64,000 nucleotides of DNA, taken from the NCBI GenBank assembly GCA_035502855.1, contig DATJTX010000027.1, positions 41,352 through 105,351 on the forward strand, in the 5' to 3' direction. Positions 37,478 through 46,620 of the stretch are shown here, piece by piece. A program made the position numbers and the translations under genes. This DNA comes from Candidatus Baltobacteraceae bacterium (lineage in GTDB: Bacteria > Vulcanimicrobiota > Vulcanimicrobiia > Vulcanimicrobiales > Vulcanimicrobiaceae). Each line of letters begins with the position of its first letter. The stretch's first letter is position 1. The notes under the pieces are model-generated. The model did no database searches. It worked only from the letters and a program-made list of their open reading frames with translations, and was not told where the DNA came from.

Positions 37478-37993
37478 ATGCACTTGCAACGGCTCGCGTT
37501 GCGCCGCGCCGGCGTCGTCCTCATGGTCATCTTTTCCCTCGCCGTCGTCGCGGTGGCGGTTCATCGCGGATTGCGTGAAAAGCCGGCCGCACCGGGCAAG
37601 CCCCTTCCCGTTCTTTCGCTCGTCGAGCTCGATGGCGCGCCGGCGAGCTTGCGGCCGCAAGCAGGCGTCGCGCTGTACAACGTCTTTGCAACCTGGTGCA
37701 CGCCGTGTGCAATGGAAATGCCGACGCTTGCAGCAGCGGCGCCGCGGCTTCGCGCCCACGGCATCGCGCTGATCGGGATCGACCAAGGCGACCCGCCGGC
37801 GGCGGTACGTGCATTCATCACTCGCTACGACTTGAGCTATCCCATCTTGATCGACGACGAAAAAACAACGAACGCTTTGCTCGGTGCGCGTATCATCCCG
37901 GAGACCGTACTCGTGCGAAACGGCATCGTCGCGCAAACGTACGTCGGTCCGCTGACCCCGCAAGCGCTCGATCGTATGGTGGGAGTGCGCTGA
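37478..37993 (+). CDS. Thioredoxin-like thiol-disulfide protein (TlpA/ResA family), membrane anchored
   Basis: This 171-residue protein has an N-terminal membrane anchor (RAGVVLMVIFSLAVVAVAV) and a TlpA-like redox domain with the active-site motif FATWCTPCAMEMP, then IGIDQGDPPAAVRAF and IIPETVLVRNG, where the cis-Pro is seen. It reduces or forms disulfides in the extracytoplasmic space. It is the first of seven coupled plus-strand polysaccharide genes. The stop overlaps the next ATG (TGATG). Confidence 0.9.
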   Translation: MHLQRLALRRAGVVLMVIFSLAVVAVAVHRGLREKPAAPGKPLPVLSLVELDGAPASLRPQAGVALYNVFATWCTPCAMEMPTLAAAAPRLRAHGIALIGIDQGDPPAAVRAFITRYDLSYPILIDDEKTTNALLGARIIPETVLVRNGIVAQTYVGPLTPQALDRMVGVR

Positions 37994-39870
37994 TGGCGCA
38001 GGCCGATCGCCGGCGCGCGCTCGTAATCGGGGTCGAGCACGACGGGCGCAAGCTTTGCCGCCTCATCAACGAGCGCAGCGGTCGCTGGTATCTTCGGTAC
38101 CGTGGGTCCTCACGTGTGCAAACGCTGCTGGCGTTGATCGAAAGCCGGAGCGTGGAGGCAGTGATCTCGTTATCCGGTCCCGGGCCGCACGCTGCGCTGG
38201 CCGACGTCGCGCGGCGGCGCAACATTCCCGTCATCGTGATTTGGGCCGGCGCGGAGGTCCTCGCCGCGAAGACCGATCCGCATCTGCTCGAGGTGATCAA
38301 GAACTACAAATTCATCAACCTCGCCGATAGCCCGTGGCTCGTCGACGAGCTGCGTGCGCTCGGCATCGATGCGAGCTACTTGCCCGTAACCGCGGTCGAC
38401 GTCCCCGCGACGACCGCTCCGATGCCGGAGCGCTTTAACGTGCTCGCGTATTTGCCCGAACCGCAGCGTCCGTTCTACGGCGAGCGCGCGATCTATCAGA
38501 TCGCCTCGGAGTTTCCGGACGTGCCGTTCACCGTCACCGGGCGCGGCGCGCCCAACGGAGCCGCCCCGCCGAACGTGCGATTCGCCGGCCACGTAGATGA
38601 TATCGCCGAACGCATCGACGCATCGAGCGTGCTCCTGCGTATGCGCAAACACGACGGGAAATCGCAGCTTGTGCTCGAGGCGCTCGCTCACGCCCGGCAC
38701 GTAATTTGGAATCATGACTTCCCCGGCGTCGCACACGCGAGCAACACGGCACACGCGATTCGACTCGTACGCGCACTGCGCAACGCGCACGAAGCCGGCA
38801 TGCTCGATGCAAACGAAGGCGGTCGTGAATACGTAGCCGAGCGATTCGCGCCCGAGCGGATCGCCGCCGATTTCGAGAACCTGCTCGATCGCGCGGTCCG
38901 GGAGCGCCCGCTTCCACACGACGCGAGCCGCCGGGTCGCGATCTCGGGCCTCGAACTCTTTACGGCACAAGTCGTGCGCGAAGTGGAGCGCCGCTCGAAT
39001 GGATGGCTGGCCGAACCGTTGCGAGTGCGTGGCCGCCTCGAGGTTGCCAGTTCGATGATTTCACTCGCGAACGCCGACGTTTGGTATTCGATCGGAGCGC
39101 CGATCGGCGACCGGTGGCTCCACCTTCTTGCCCGTTTGCTCCGCAAGCCCCGTGTCATTCACTGGGTGGGAACCGACATTACGGCACTGCGCAGCAACAA
39201 GCGATTGCGACGCTGGTGTACGAGTGCGCACGTGCAAAATCTCGCCGAAGCGCCTTGGACGATCGCGGAACTGCGAGCCCTGGGCATCGAAGCGAAACTT
39301 GCGCCGCTGCCTCCGCGCTTGCCCCGGGTCGAGCGCGTCGCGCTGCCGAGCACGTTCACCGTGCTTTTCTATCTGCCCAAGTCGCGAGCTGAATTTTACG
39401 GCCGGCGTGAATACGAGCGCCTCATTCGTGCGTTTGCGCCGCGAAACGTCCGCTTTTTCCTTGTCGGCGGGGGCGAATACTACGCGCCGCCCGGTGCAAA
39501 TATCGTCGCTTTGGGGTGGCAGACCTCGCTCGAGCACATCTACCCCGAAACCACCGTCTTGATCCGGTTTACGCAGCGCGACGGCCTCTCGCTCATGACG
39601 CTCGAAGCGCTCGCGTACGGGCGGCATGTCCTCTGGACGCAGGAGTTCCCGTTCGTGACGCGCGTGAACAGGTACGAAGAGATCGAGCGCGCACTCAACC
39701 TGCTGCTCGAAGCGCACGAACGCGGAGAATTACGCGCGCAGGACGACGCCGCTCGGTATATTTCGCGTGCCTACTCGGCCGAACAGTGCATCTCCGAGAT
39801 CGCCGCGGTTTGGGAAACGGCGGCTCGACGCCCCAAGCGCGCAAAACCGCTGGCGAGGCCGGCCTCATGA
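37993..39870 (+). CDS. Tandem-duplicated glycosyltransferase-like protein
   Basis: 625 residues formed of two homologous halves offset by about 308 residues. Half one has NLADSPWLVDELRALGID (residue 107) and YLPEPQRPFYGERAI (153). Half two has NLAEAPWTIAELRALGIE (415) and YLPKSRAEFYGRREYERL (459). Each half ends with an LEALAxxRHV(I/L)W motif (KSQLVLEALAHARHVIWN; GLSLMTLEALAYGRHVLW), typical of GT-B type transferases. It has no signal peptide. The fused pair may form two active sites or one active and one regulatory lobe. The ATG at 37993 overlaps the TlpA stop; the frame also reads further upstream but that is a shadow of the TlpA gene. Confidence 0.8.
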   Translation: MAQADRRRALVIGVEHDGRKLCRLINERSGRWYLRYRGSSRVQTLLALIESRSVEAVISLSGPGPHAALADVARRRNIPVIVIWAGAEVLAAKTDPHLLEVIKNYKFINLADSPWLVDELRALGIDASYLPVTAVDVPATTAPMPERFNVLAYLPEPQRPFYGERAIYQIASEFPDVPFTVTGRGAPNGAAPPNVRFAGHVDDIAERIDASSVLLRMRKHDGKSQLVLEALAHARHVIWNHDFPGVAHASNTAHAIRLVRALRNAHEAGMLDANEGGREYVAERFAPERIAADFENLLDRAVRERPLPHDASRRVAISGLELFTAQVVREVERRSNGWLAEPLRVRGRLEVASSMISLANADVWYSIGAPIGDRWLHLLARLLRKPRVIHWVGTDITALRSNKRLRRWCTSAHVQNLAEAPWTIAELRALGIEAKLAPLPPRLPRVERVALPSTFTVLFYLPKSRAEFYGRREYERLIRAFAPRNVRFFLVGGGEYYAPPGANIVALGWQTSLEHIYPETTVLIRFTQRDGLSLMTLEALAYGRHVLWTQEFPFVTRVNRYEEIERALNLLLEAHERGELRAQDDAARYISRAYSAEQCISEIAAVWETAARRPKRAKPLARPAS

Positions 39871-40838
39871 GCGTGGAGCTTCTCCCGCTCGATGAGTGGA
39901 ACCGGTTCGACCGCGAGCATCCCGCGCCGACCTTTTTTGCTCGTCCCGGCTGGGCCTATGCGCTGCAAGAAACGATACCGGCTCTGGCCGCCGCCCCGCT
40001 GCGAATCCGCCTGGGCGAGAAGACGTTCATCCTGCCGACCGTTCACGCGGCACGGCGCCGGTCGCCGTTTCGCGAGTATATCGGATTCCCGCTCGGCGGC
40101 TATACGTGCGTCTTGGATGAGGACGGTGCGCTTGCATCGTCCGCCCAGGCACGCGCGGTCGTGGCGGCGGTCGCTGCGCGCGTCGATCATCTGCGGATCT
40201 TTCCCTGGCCGCTTGGGCCGGCATTGCCCACCGCCGGTCCGGTGCAACCGCAGCCCTACGAAGCGGCCGTCATCGATTGTTCCGACGGCTTTGAGTCGGC
40301 CAAGGCGCGTATGCGCGGCGTGACGCGGCGCATGGCCGATCAGGCGCTGCGGCGCGGCGTCGAATGCGCGCGCGCCGGCGCGAGCGATTTACACGTGTAT
40401 TACGCGATGCTCGAAGAAGCGAGCCGGGCATGGCCGTCGGGCAAACCGTCGCTTTCGTATGCATTGCTGGAAAGCGTGCTCAACCACGGCGGTGACGACG
40501 CGCAGCTCTGGTTCGCGAGCGTGCATGGCCGCCCCATCGGCGGCGGCATCATTCTTTTCGGCGCGGACGAGTTGTTCTTCTGGACGGCTGCGATGGATCG
40601 TGACGCATCCACCTACCGCCCGAGCAATGCGCTCAACGTGGCGCTTCTGCGCGCCGCGTGCGAGCGCCGGGTTCGCTGGTACAACCTCGGTGCGAGCCAA
40701 GGACTGCAAGGCGTCGAGCGGTTCAAACACGATCTAGGTGCGGCGTCGATCGCGTACCACGAGGTGCACGTTCGGCGCCCGGCGTTCGCGTGGTATGAGC
40801 GAGCGCGTGGACTCTTCATGCGAGGAAACGTATGTTAA
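39867..40838 (+). CDS. GNAT/FemAB-like acyltransferase
   Basis: A 323-residue protein with a GNAT-type fold as seen in FemAB-like proteins, including SLSYALLESVLNHGG, GRPIGGGIILFGADELFFW and LGASQGLQGVERFKHDLGA. FemAB-type proteins in polysaccharide loci (e.g. PEP-CTERM/exosortase clusters) transfer amino acyl or acetyl groups. The ATG at 39867 overlaps the stop of the duplicated transferase (ATGA). The 3' end overlaps the next gene by 7 bases. Confidence 0.75.
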   Translation: MSVELLPLDEWNRFDREHPAPTFFARPGWAYALQETIPALAAAPLRIRLGEKTFILPTVHAARRRSPFREYIGFPLGGYTCVLDEDGALASSAQARAVVAAVAARVDHLRIFPWPLGPALPTAGPVQPQPYEAAVIDCSDGFESAKARMRGVTRRMADQALRRGVECARAGASDLHVYYAMLEEASRAWPSGKPSLSYALLESVLNHGGDDAQLWFASVHGRPIGGGIILFGADELFFWTAAMDRDASTYRPSNALNVALLRAACERRVRWYNLGASQGLQGVERFKHDLGAASIAYHEVHVRRPAFAWYERARGLFMRGNVC

Positions 40839-41878
40839 ACACGATAGAAGCTTCCAACCCGGCACACGAAGCAGTACAGGAGTGGCCGGCCCTTCCCGAG
40901 CAGCTCGGACGATTCGGTACGCTGCTGATGGTCGGTGACGCCGCCGCGGCGTTGGCATGTATAGCGCTTTTGGGATTGCTCGGTAACGCGACCTCTGCGT
41001 TCCTCGCGCTTGCGTGCACCTTTGCACTTGCCGTTGCAGCCGGTCGCTACCGGCTCAGCTATGCGCTGCATCCGAGAGATGAGTGGTATCAAGCCGGCGC
41101 CGTCGCGATCGCCGGCGGCTTGGTCGGACTCGCACTCTCGTTCCTCTTTGGTTTGCACTGGCTCGGAGCGATCGCCGGGCCGCTGGTGTGGATCGTCGCG
41201 GCCGGCGCAATCGGCGCAGGGCTCCATCGATTGCGGCGCGGCGAGCGGCGCTTCGATCCGGCCGGCGATCGGCTCCGTCGTCCCTATCCGAAACCGTCGA
41301 CGGCGATCGAATTGGGCATAATCCGCCTGCTTGACGTGCTCTTTGCCTCGCTCGCGCTGCTCGTCTGCACGCCGCTCCTGGTCGTCATTGCGCTGGCGAT
41401 TCGATTCGATGACGCCGGGCCCGTGTTCTTCCAACAGCGACGGGTCGGCCGCGACGACGACGACTTCACGATGTTCAAGTTCCGTACGATGCGTACCGGC
41501 GCGGGCGATGCGTGGGTGCGTCCCGGTGACGAGCGGATCACGCGACGGGGTGCGCTGCTGCGGCGCTGGAGCCTGGATGAGCTTCCGCAATTATGCAACA
41601 TCGCACTCGGCGAGATGTCGCTGGTCGGCCCGCGTCCGGAGATGCGGGAATATGCCGACCGCTTTGCGCGGGAAGTGCCGCTATACTCGCTGCGCCACGT
41701 CTTACGGCCGGGGCTGACCGGCTGGGCGCAGTTGAATCTGCCACGCAACCTCGAGCCGGCGGACGCGCCTAGGGTGCTCGCGTGCGATCTGTTCTACGTC
41801 GAACACGTTTCGGTCTATCTCTATCTGTACTGCGTGATCAAGACGGCGTGCGAGTTCTTCACCCACCGGGCGGTTTAA
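40832..41878 (+). CDS. Undecaprenyl-phosphate sugar phosphotransferase (WbaP/WcaJ type)
   Basis: A 348-residue initiating transferase. Four short N-terminal membrane helices span about residues 25-125. A further helix (about 162-185) follows, then the catalytic domain with GPVFFQQRRVGRDDDDFTMFKFRTM, RRWSLDELPQL and the C-terminal GLTGWAQLN. It moves a sugar phosphate from a UDP-sugar onto undecaprenyl phosphate to start the repeat unit. The middle Rossmann-type domain of full-size WbaP is absent, so it is a shorter form. Overlaps the preceding gene by 7 bases. Confidence 0.93.
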   Translation: MLNTIEASNPAHEAVQEWPALPEQLGRFGTLLMVGDAAAALACIALLGLLGNATSAFLALACTFALAVAAGRYRLSYALHPRDEWYQAGAVAIAGGLVGLALSFLFGLHWLGAIAGPLVWIVAAGAIGAGLHRLRRGERRFDPAGDRLRRPYPKPSTAIELGIIRLLDVLFASLALLVCTPLLVVIALAIRFDDAGPVFFQQRRVGRDDDDFTMFKFRTMRTGAGDAWVRPGDERITRRGALLRRWSLDELPQLCNIALGEMSLVGPRPEMREYADRFAREVPLYSLRHVLRPGLTGWAQLNLPRNLEPADAPRVLACDLFYVEHVSVYLYLYCVIKTACEFFTHRAV

Positions 41879-41887
41879 GAGCGTCGC

Positions 41888-43201
41888 ATGTCGTTGCGCA
41901 ACCGCCTCTTCGCGGATGGGATCTACGCCTTCGCGACGCGCATCGTCTCGATGCTTCTCGCCGCCGCGCTCGGCGTTCTCACCGCGCGCATGCTCGGGAC
42001 CCATCAGCGGGGACTCTACGTCACGCCGATGGTCGACGCGGGCATCATGATCGCTGCATTTGCGGGTCTGAGCAGTGCGACTTCGTACTTTCTCCTCAGG
42101 CAGAACGCCGGACGCGGCGTAGCCCGCACCGCGCTCCTCGCCGGAGCGATGTTCGTGCTCGCGGCAGCCTGCGGTGCGACGATCCTTGCCTTTCTGAGCC
42201 ACACGTTGTGGGCCGCGCCCGCAGCAATACTCTCGCTCTCGGGGCCGGCCGCGTTGATGATCGGGACCGGCTACGCAACCGGAACGCACCGCGTGCGCGT
42301 CGCCGCCGCAATGGGCTGGGCGAACTCCGGGGTGATTCTCGCGATCATGGTGGTCGCATTTGCCGCGGGCGTTCGCGCCGCACCCGGAGCGATCGCCGCC
42401 TGGCTGATCGCGACCAACCTCACCGCAATCGGCGTTTTGACGTGGGTCGCGCTCGACGCACGCGGTCTGCCCGAGGGAAAGGCGTCGCTTGGCACGTTCA
42501 CGCGCTACGCCGCGCGCGCCGGGATGGTCGGCATCGTAACGCTGCTGAACTATCGCGCCGATGTCTACATCGTCGCAATGCTCGGCACGCCGGAGATGCT
42601 CGGAATGTACACGCTCGCGGTCAGCGCGGCCGAGGCGCTTCTAGCGACGACGCAAGTCACCGCTTTGGTTACGGCCCCGCATGTGGGCAGCATGGAGGAA
42701 CGCCCCGCCGCGCAACTGGCGGCGCGCTCCGTCCGTCACAACGTGTTGATCTCGAGCATCTGCTGCGCCGGACTCGCGGCCATCGCGCCCTTTGCCGTGC
42801 ATCTTCTGTATGGTCGCAGCTTCATGCCGGTCGTGCCCGCCATGCGCGTGCTGCTGATCGGCGTCTTCGCGCTCTCGCTCGGCGGGCCGATGTCGAGCTA
42901 TTTCACGATCCGTTTAGGACGGCCGGAGGTACCGCTCACCTTGGCCTCTGCGTCGGCCGCGATCTGCATCGTTTGCAGTTTTCTGCTCATTCCGCGTATC
43001 GGTTTGGTGGGAGCCGCACTTGCGTCGACGGCGGCCTACATTGCGGGGCAGACCGCCGCGATCATCTGGTTTGCTTCCGTCGCCCGGATTGACGTGCGCA
43101 CGATGCTGATTCCTCGCCGCAGCGACCTGGTCGCGTATTGCGAGCTCACGGTGGCGCTCTTGGCGCGCAAGGGCGCGTGGGGACGGTCGGCCGGTTCATG
43201 A
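41888..43201 (+). CDS. Polysaccharide flippase (Wzx-like)
   Basis: A 437-residue protein with about twelve membrane helices in the MATE/PST arrangement (MSLRNRLFADGIYAFATRIV, then alternating helices to AALASTAAYIAGQTAAIIWF). Wzx flips the undecaprenyl-linked repeat unit across the inner membrane. It lies between the initiating transferase and the polymerase/ligase in a tight plus-strand run, which supports the role. The stop overlaps the next ATG (ATGA). Confidence 0.88.
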   Translation: MSLRNRLFADGIYAFATRIVSMLLAAALGVLTARMLGTHQRGLYVTPMVDAGIMIAAFAGLSSATSYFLLRQNAGRGVARTALLAGAMFVLAAACGATILAFLSHTLWAAPAAILSLSGPAALMIGTGYATGTHRVRVAAAMGWANSGVILAIMVVAFAAGVRAAPGAIAAWLIATNLTAIGVLTWVALDARGLPEGKASLGTFTRYAARAGMVGIVTLLNYRADVYIVAMLGTPEMLGMYTLAVSAAEALLATTQVTALVTAPHVGSMEERPAAQLAARSVRHNVLISSICCAGLAAIAPFAVHLLYGRSFMPVVPAMRVLLIGVFALSLGGPMSSYFTIRLGRPEVPLTLASASAAICIVCSFLLIPRIGLVGAALASTAAYIAGQTAAIIWFASVARIDVRTMLIPRRSDLVAYCELTVALLARKGAWGRSAGS

Positions 43202-44598
43202 TCCGTTCGCTCGTCCGCCCGCCCCAGATCGCCGGCGCGGGAATCTCGCTGCTCGCAGTCTTTGCGATGCTCGGTATCACGGCGCTTTCCGGAACCAAGA
43301 CGGGCGTCGCGCTCGCACTCGCGGCGGCGCTCGGCCCGCTCGCCGCGTACGCCGCGATCTGCAGGCCGTTCGTCTTTCCGTACGCGCTCTTCGTCGTGCT
43401 CGTTCCCTTCGACAATCTGCTCGCGCTTGATGCGTTCGGAACCCTGACGCGCTTGATAGCGATCGCCAGCGGCGGCGCCATCTTGTTATGGCTGATCCGA
43501 ACCCGCCGCGCCATCATGCCCGATCGTGCCATCGTCTACTGGGCATTGCTGACGGCTTGGTCCGCGGCGACGGTGACGTGGGCGATCGATCCGTCCGCAT
43601 CGTACGCGCACCTCTTCACCTTCTGCCAACTGGTCGGGATCTACGCCGTCGTGTCGTTCGTGCCGATCGATTCGCGGATGCTGCGGTTCACGATGGCCGC
43701 GGCAATCGTGGGCGGGTGCCTTGCATCGGGGTACGGAACCTACGTCTTCCGCCAGGGGCTCGACATCGCCGGCGGCGATCGCCTCTTCCTTGCCAACGAC
43801 AACAGCATCATCGATCCGAACCAGTTCGCGGCAGCGCTGATCCTGCCGATCGCACTTTCGATGGTCGGACTGATCCGCGCGCGATCGACCGCTCTGCGCT
43901 GCGGATGCGGACTCGCGCTCCTGATCATGGGAGGCGGAATCGCCGTTTCCGGCTCGCGCGGCGGGTTGCTCGGGGTGGCGGTTGCTTTGATTTACGTCAT
44001 CGTGCGCGATCGTAAGCGCATCCTCGGCGCGTTCATCGGTCTGGCAGCGCTGAGCGCAGCCCTGCTTTTCGATAGCAACGTGATCAACCGGTTTTCCAAC
44101 GCGGCATCGACGGGCGGAGCCGGCCGGGTCGATATTTGGCGGGTCGGTCTCTCTGCGCTGCGCGATCACTTCTGGTTCGGTGCGGGCATTTCGAATTTTT
44201 CCGTTGCCTACGACCAGTCGTTCCTCACCGTCAGCGAGCACTACTACACACGCTGGCACCGGGCACCGCATAATTTGCTCTTGTCCACCAGCGTCGAACT
44301 CGGCATCGTAGGGCTCGTCATCTTGCTCGCAGCCTGGTACTTCCAGTTTCGGAGCATGCGCAGCGTCCCGATGTACGGCGAGCTTTCCGGTCCGAGGATC
44401 GGCGTCGAAGGTGCGCTCCTGGGGCTGTTCGTGGCCGCCATGTTCCTCGACGTCATGTACACGAAATATATCTGGCTCGCGTTCATGCTCGCCATGATGG
44501 TACGCAACGCAGCCGTCGCCCCGGCAAGGACTCAGCCACAACCATGCGCGATCAATTCCTACCCTATTGCCGCCCCGACCTCTCCGACGACGAGCTGA
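43198..44598 (+). CDS. O-antigen polymerase/ligase (Wzy/WaaL-like)
   Basis: 466 residues with about ten membrane helices and a large periplasmic loop. The loop region has GSRGGLLGVAVALIYVIV, WRVGLSALRDHFWFGAGISNF and RAPHNLLLSTSVELGIVGL, the pattern of the Wzy_C (O-antigen ligase) domain. It either polymerises repeat units or ligates the chain. The ATG at 43198 overlaps the flippase stop. The last 55 bases overlap the start of the aminotransferase in another frame, an unusually long same-strand overlap. Confidence 0.9.
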   Translation: MIRSLVRPPQIAGAGISLLAVFAMLGITALSGTKTGVALALAAALGPLAAYAAICRPFVFPYALFVVLVPFDNLLALDAFGTLTRLIAIASGGAILLWLIRTRRAIMPDRAIVYWALLTAWSAATVTWAIDPSASYAHLFTFCQLVGIYAVVSFVPIDSRMLRFTMAAAIVGGCLASGYGTYVFRQGLDIAGGDRLFLANDNSIIDPNQFAAALILPIALSMVGLIRARSTALRCGCGLALLIMGGGIAVSGSRGGLLGVAVALIYVIVRDRKRILGAFIGLAALSAALLFDSNVINRFSNAASTGGAGRVDIWRVGLSALRDHFWFGAGISNFSVAYDQSFLTVSEHYYTRWHRAPHNLLLSTSVELGIVGLVILLAAWYFQFRSMRSVPMYGELSGPRIGVEGALLGLFVAAMFLDVMYTKYIWLAFMLAMMVRNAAVAPARTQPQPCAINSYPIAAPTSPTTS

Positions 44599-45749
44599 GC
44601 GGTAGCCTCACCGCTCTGCGTGAAGGCTGGCTGACGACCGGTCCAAACGTCCGCGCCTTCGAGGCGCAGTTCGCGACGGCGGCCGGCGTTCGTCATGCGA
44701 TCGCCGTGAACAGCTGTACGGCCGCGCTGCACGTGGCCCTACGGGCTTTCGGCGTGGGATCCGGCGACGACGTCGTGATGCCGTCGCTGACCTTCGTCGC
44801 CGGCGCGCAGTGCACGCTCGAGCTCGGTGCGACCCCGGTCTTCGCGGACGTCGATCCCGAGACGTTCAGCGTCACGCCCGAGACGATCGCGCGCGTGCTG
44901 ACGCCGCGAACGAAAGTCATCATGCCGATGCCGTACGCCGGGCGGCCGCTCGATATCGCGCCGATCGTCGAACTCGCGCATGCCCGCGGGATACGGGTTC
45001 TCGAGGACGCCGCGCACGCCGCCGGCATGCTCGATCGGGGCCGGTGGTCGGGTGCCTGCAGCGACGCGGCGGCATACAGCTTCTACGCGACCAAGAATCT
45101 CACAACGTGCGAGGGCGGCATGCTCCTGACGAACGACGATGCACTTGCCGAGCGCGCGCGGATTCTCTCCCTTCACGGAATGGACCGCGACGCCTGGAAG
45201 CGCTACACGGCCAGCGGATCGTGGCGCTACGACGTTACCGAGCCGGGTTACAAATACAACCTTCCCGACCCGTTGGCAGCCATCGGTATCGGCCAGCTCC
45301 GGCGCCTCGCGGAGATGCAAGCGCGCCGCGATGAGTTGGCCGCTCTTTACGCGGACGGTCTGCGTGAGATTCCGGGAATTACGCTGCAGGCTCCGGCGCA
45401 AAATCCCGGCGATCGCACGAGCTGGTGCATGTTCGTGGTGATCGTGGACGAGGTGAAGGCGGGGATCACACGCGATGATTTGATCGAAGCCCTGCGCGAG
45501 CAAAACATCGGTACGTCGGTTCATTACATCCCGACGCACCTGTTCAAAGCCTATCGTTTCTTACGGACGCGGACCGTGCCGCAAACCGAGCGCGTTTGGA
45601 AGCGTCTGCTCTCGCTTCCGCTCTACCCTTCGATGAGCGACGCCGACGCGCAAGACGTCGTCGCCGCCATCAAGGGTGCGATTCTACAGCAGACCCAGCC
45701 GAATCGCGTGAACGGCGGCTTGGGTTCGCGCGTAAATGTTCAGCTTTGA
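44544..45749 (+). CDS. DegT/DnrJ/EryC1-family sugar aminotransferase (ArnB-like)
   Basis: A 401-residue PLP enzyme of the sugar aminotransferase family. It has the PLP-binding region GWLTTGPNVRAFEAQF and CTAALHVALRAFGVGSGDDV, then PMPYAGRPLDIAPIVELAH and the PLP lysine in AYSFYATKNLTTCEGG. It resembles ArnB/PglE-type enzymes that transaminate a 4-keto nucleotide sugar. A likely substrate in this locus is the 4-keto-6-deoxy sugar made by the WbpM-like protein. The 3' end overlaps the response regulator on the other strand by 66 bases. Confidence 0.88.
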   Translation: MRDQFLPYCRPDLSDDELSGSLTALREGWLTTGPNVRAFEAQFATAAGVRHAIAVNSCTAALHVALRAFGVGSGDDVVMPSLTFVAGAQCTLELGATPVFADVDPETFSVTPETIARVLTPRTKVIMPMPYAGRPLDIAPIVELAHARGIRVLEDAAHAAGMLDRGRWSGACSDAAAYSFYATKNLTTCEGGMLLTNDDALAERARILSLHGMDRDAWKRYTASGSWRYDVTEPGYKYNLPDPLAAIGIGQLRRLAEMQARRDELAALYADGLREIPGITLQAPAQNPGDRTSWCMFVVIVDEVKAGITRDDLIEALREQNIGTSVHYIPTHLFKAYRFLRTRTVPQTERVWKRLLSLPLYPSMSDADAQDVVAAIKGAILQQTQPNRVNGGLGSRVNVQL

Positions 45750-46343
45750 GAAGATCCGGCTGATGTGATTTTTGATCGTCTTTTCCGAAAGGGTTAGGCG
45801 CACGCTGATCTCTTTGTTCGAGAGTCCTTCGGCGATGAGGCGAATGATCTCCGTCTCGCGCACCGAGAGTTCGTTGAGGTCGGTGCGCCGGGACCCGGTC
45901 GAACGGCGCCGGAGCCACCCGCCGGCGACGCGCGGATCGACGTACGTATCGCCGCCGGCGACGATCTTGACCGCACGAATGAATTCGCCGGGCATGATGT
46001 CTTTGATCACGTAGGCATCGGCGCCGGCAGCTAGACATCGATGCATCACTTCGGGCGCGGGCCGCATCGTCAAGGCGCAAATGCGCGCGTTCGGGGCGCT
46101 CGTCCGCACGCGTTCGATGTCTTCGATAAGTCCGTTTGCAGCACCGTCGAGATCGAGGATTACGACATCGGGTTTGGCGCGCGTTACCGCGCGTTCGTCC
46201 ACCGTCTGTGCATCGCCGACGACCTCGATATGTTTGTCTTGATGAAACACTTGCGAGAGAGCTTTGGCAAAGAGCACTTGCCCTTCGATCACATAGAGCC
46301 GAATCGTATCCGGCGAGGTCCCGGCTAGTTCGTGGGCGATCAC
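45684..46343 (-). CDS. NarL/LuxR-type response regulator
   Basis: A 219-residue protein with an N-terminal receiver-like domain and a C-terminal LuxR DNA-binding domain (ELSVRETEIIRLIAEGLSNKEISVRLTLSEKTIKNHISRI). The receiver has an Asp in DVVILDLDG. The acidic pair after the first strand is missing (LYVIEGQVLF), so canonical phosphorylation is doubtful. The GTG start at 46343 has AAGGA eight bases ahead. It is placed inside the polysaccharide locus, converging on the aminotransferase and diverging from the large lipoprotein gene, and is the best candidate for local control. Confidence 0.85.
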   Translation of the reverse strand: MIAHELAGTSPDTIRLYVIEGQVLFAKALSQVFHQDKHIEVVGDAQTVDERAVTRAKPDVVILDLDGAANGLIEDIERVRTSAPNARICALTMRPAPEVMHRCLAAGADAYVIKDIMPGEFIRAVKIVAGGDTYVDPRVAGGWLRRRSTGSRRTDLNELSVRETEIIRLIAEGLSNKEISVRLTLSEKTIKNHISRIFSKLNIYARTQAAVHAIRLGLL

Positions 46344-46620
46344 GGGTCATATCCTTTCCCGATGGTGATTTGGGACTTTTGGTTCGGTCTCTCGGGGTAC
46401 TCCCATGGTGTCCCCACAAGTTCACGACGTTATGCGGGACGATCAACCCAATTGGTCCCGGGACAAATGGTACGTTGATCGAGGACGCGTTGAGCATCTG
46501 CTTTGTTGGTTGAATAAAGTTTCTTGTCGGTCGGAGAAAGTCCGAGCGTTTACACGCTTGGCTGATCACCGTTCAAGGAACTTCTTTTCTGCTTTAATAC
46601 AACCGATACAAAAAATTGCC
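46344..46620 (+). promoter_or_regulatory. Divergent regulatory region between the response regulator and the hydrolase-like lipoprotein
   Basis: The longest gap in the window. On the plus strand TTGAGC (46490-46495) and AATAAA (46513-46518), spaced by 17 bases, could be a promoter. Downstream are two adjacent hairpins, TCGGA-GAAAG-TCCGA (46531-46545) and AGCGT-TTAC-ACGCT (46545-46558). A 10-bp palindrome GTCCCGGGAC (46455-46464) is a candidate operator. Compositionally it is less GC-rich than the neighbouring genes. No known riboswitch pattern fits. Confidence 0.35.

Noticed and set aside
46344..46620. Cyclic-di-GMP or other known riboswitch in the divergent gap
   Set aside because: The conserved core sequences of known classes are not recognisable; only two short hairpins.
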